Below, piece after piece: positions 13,334-14,026 of a stretch of 14,026 nt of DNA. A program made the position numbers and the translations under genes. Position 1 is the first letter of the stretch. Each line of letters starts with the position of its first letter. The notes beneath the pieces are model-generated. The model worked only from the letters and a program-made list of their open reading frames with translations, had not been told where the DNA came from and made no database searches. The DNA is from JAYEJW01 sp034716535 (lineage in GTDB: Bacteria; Pseudomonadota; Gammaproteobacteria; Chromatiales; Chromatiaceae), in NCBI GenBank assembly GCA_034716535.1, contig JAYEJW010000172.1, positions 1 through 14,026 of the forward strand, written 5' to 3'.

Positions 13334-13711
13334 TCAGCCACCCTGTCCGGTCAGAAAACGCAGGACTCCCATGAGGACCGTATCGAACAGCCACAGAACA
13401 ATGCCGAGAATGAGCACCATCACGATAACCACGAGCGTGGTTTGGAGCGTCTCCTGACGGGTCGGCCAGACGACCTTGCGAACCTCGTTGCGGGAATCAC
13501 CGGCGAACTGCCACAAGCGCCTGCCCTGCTCGGTCTGCAGCGCGACGGCCGCGGCAACACCACCGATCGCCAACAAGCCAATGACCCGCAGCAGAGTCGA
13601 ATAGGCGTCGAAGTGATAGAAGCCGTAGATACCGGCAATCAGCAAAATGGCCGCCGCCACCAGTTTGACCGTATCCAAACCGGTGCCGCCGGCCTCAGCT
13701 TGTGCATTCAT
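13334..13711 (-). CDS. secE: Preprotein translocase subunit SecE
   Basis: SecE clamps the SecY channel in the inner membrane and is essential for protein export. The 125 residues hold three predicted membrane segments (about 15-33, 40-58 and 91-113), the gammaproteobacterial type, and the conserved cytoplasmic amphipathic helix with RNEVRKVVWPTRQETLQ around 74-90 before the last segment. The ATG at 13709-13711 is the only reasonable start, because an in-frame TAA lies one codon upstream. No Shine-Dalgarno is visible in the 32 bases between it and the tRNA end (the sequence before the ATG is GCGTTAACTC). It is followed by nusG at two bases' distance. Confidence 0.97.
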   Translation of the reverse strand: MNAQAEAGGTGLDTVKLVAAAILLIAGIYGFYHFDAYSTLLRVIGLLAIGGVAAAVALQTEQGRRLWQFAGDSRNEVRKVVWPTRQETLQTTLVVIVMVLILGIVLWLFDTVLMGVLRFLTGQGG

Positions 13712-13743
13712 GAGTTAACGCGAAGCGTGCGTAAATGGACTAA

Positions 13744-13819
<76 letters not shown>

Positions 13820-13825
13820 AAACAA

Positions 13826-13868
13826 TCGATGAGGTACCGGGGCCAAGGACCGATTTGGCGTTCATCGA
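13826..13868 (-). other. Imperfect nested inverted repeats between tuf and tRNA-Trp
   Basis: In the transcript TCGATGA (13868-13862) can pair with TCATCGA (13832-13826), enclosing a GCCAA/TTGGC stem and followed by TTGTTT just before the tRNA. An alternative, mutually exclusive pairing joins GGGGCC (13884-13879) with GGCCCC (13844-13839). Either could be a processing structure or weak terminator after tuf. The long loops make this uncertain. Confidence 0.3.
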
Positions 13869-13887
13869 CCCGAAACCCGGCCCCTCG

Positions 13888-14026
13888 TCACTCGATGACC
13901 TTGGCGACCACGCCGGCACCGACGGTACGCCCACCTTCGCGCACCGCAAAACGCAGCCCCTCTTCCATGGCGATGGGCGCAATCAGCTGCACGGTCATCT
14001 TTACGTTGTCCCCGGGCATGACCATC
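13888..14026 (-). CDS. tuf: Elongation factor Tu, C-terminal 45 residues (runs off the window's right edge)
   Basis: EF-Tu carries aminoacyl-tRNA to the ribosomal A site as a GTP complex. The visible end is the C-terminal beta-barrel domain 3: MVMPGDNVKMTVQLIAPIA, then MEEGLRFAVREGGRTVGAG and VVAKVIE before TGA. This is almost residue for residue the usual proteobacterial EF-Tu terminus, including the GGRTVGAG loop. Many gammaproteobacteria carry two tuf copies, one here (tufB position) and one after fusA; the second would lie beyond the left edge. The 5' part is outside the window, so completeness cannot be judged. Confidence 0.97.
   Translation of the reverse strand, partial: MVMPGDNVKMTVQLIAPIAMEEGLRFAVREGGRTVGAGVVAKVIE

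Overview
This window is a core housekeeping region carried entirely on the minus strand. Reading in the direction of transcription (right to left) the order is: 3' end of tuf (EF-Tu), tRNA-Trp(CCA), secE, nusG, rplK, rplA, rplJ, rplL, rpoB, rpoC, then a near-consensus promoter, rpsL, rpsG and the 5' end of fusA (EF-G). All proteins look full length except the two cut by the window edges. The high G+C content, the encoded CCA end of the tRNA, a three-segment SecE of 125 residues, RpoC of exactly 1407 residues with the E. coli-type layout, and the tuf-trnW-secE-nusG order all suggest a gammaproteobacterium. The rpoBC and str genes are contiguous here, unlike in E. coli, as in many non-enteric lineages. 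Genus cannot be fixed from this window; a high-GC Chromatiales/Xanthomonadales/Pseudomonas-like lineage is an inference only.

Layout. Positions 13888-14026 hold the last 45 codons of tuf, then a 68-base spacer with imperfect inverted repeats, tRNA-Trp at 13744-13819, and secE-nusG (13711 to 12798) with almost no spacing. A 97-base leader with a strong hairpin and a candidate L1-binding structure precedes rplK-rplA, which overlap by one base. A 304-base leader (11267-11570) before rplJ carries a clear L10-leader (L10-L7/L12 autoregulatory) structure plus two further hairpins. rplJ and rplL follow. A 209-base gap with a good intrinsic attenuator and two palindromes leads to rpoB. The 88-base rpoB-rpoC gap is almost filled by two inverted REP-like palindromes. 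After rpoC a TTGACA/17/TATACT promoter and a hairpin-bearing leader of about 190 bases drive rpsL-rpsG-fusA.

How the genes work together: the products are the transcription core (beta and beta'), its elongation factor NusG, ribosome proteins of the L1 stalk and L11/L10/L12 GTPase centre, small-subunit proteins S12 and S7, the two elongation factors that act at that centre, one tRNA, and the SecE translocon subunit. The non-coding signals point to ribosomal-protein feedback, partial termination between stalk-protein and polymerase genes, and a separate promoter for the str genes. No mobile element with a transposase, no CRISPR array, no defence locus and no unknown protein family is visible. 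The unusual content lies in the intergenic DNA: the REP pair inside the rpoBC transcript, the promoter-proximal hairpin of the str operon, non-ATG starts in three essential genes (fusA GTG, rpoC TTG, rplJ TTG), and a secE start with no Shine-Dalgarno sequence just after a tRNA.
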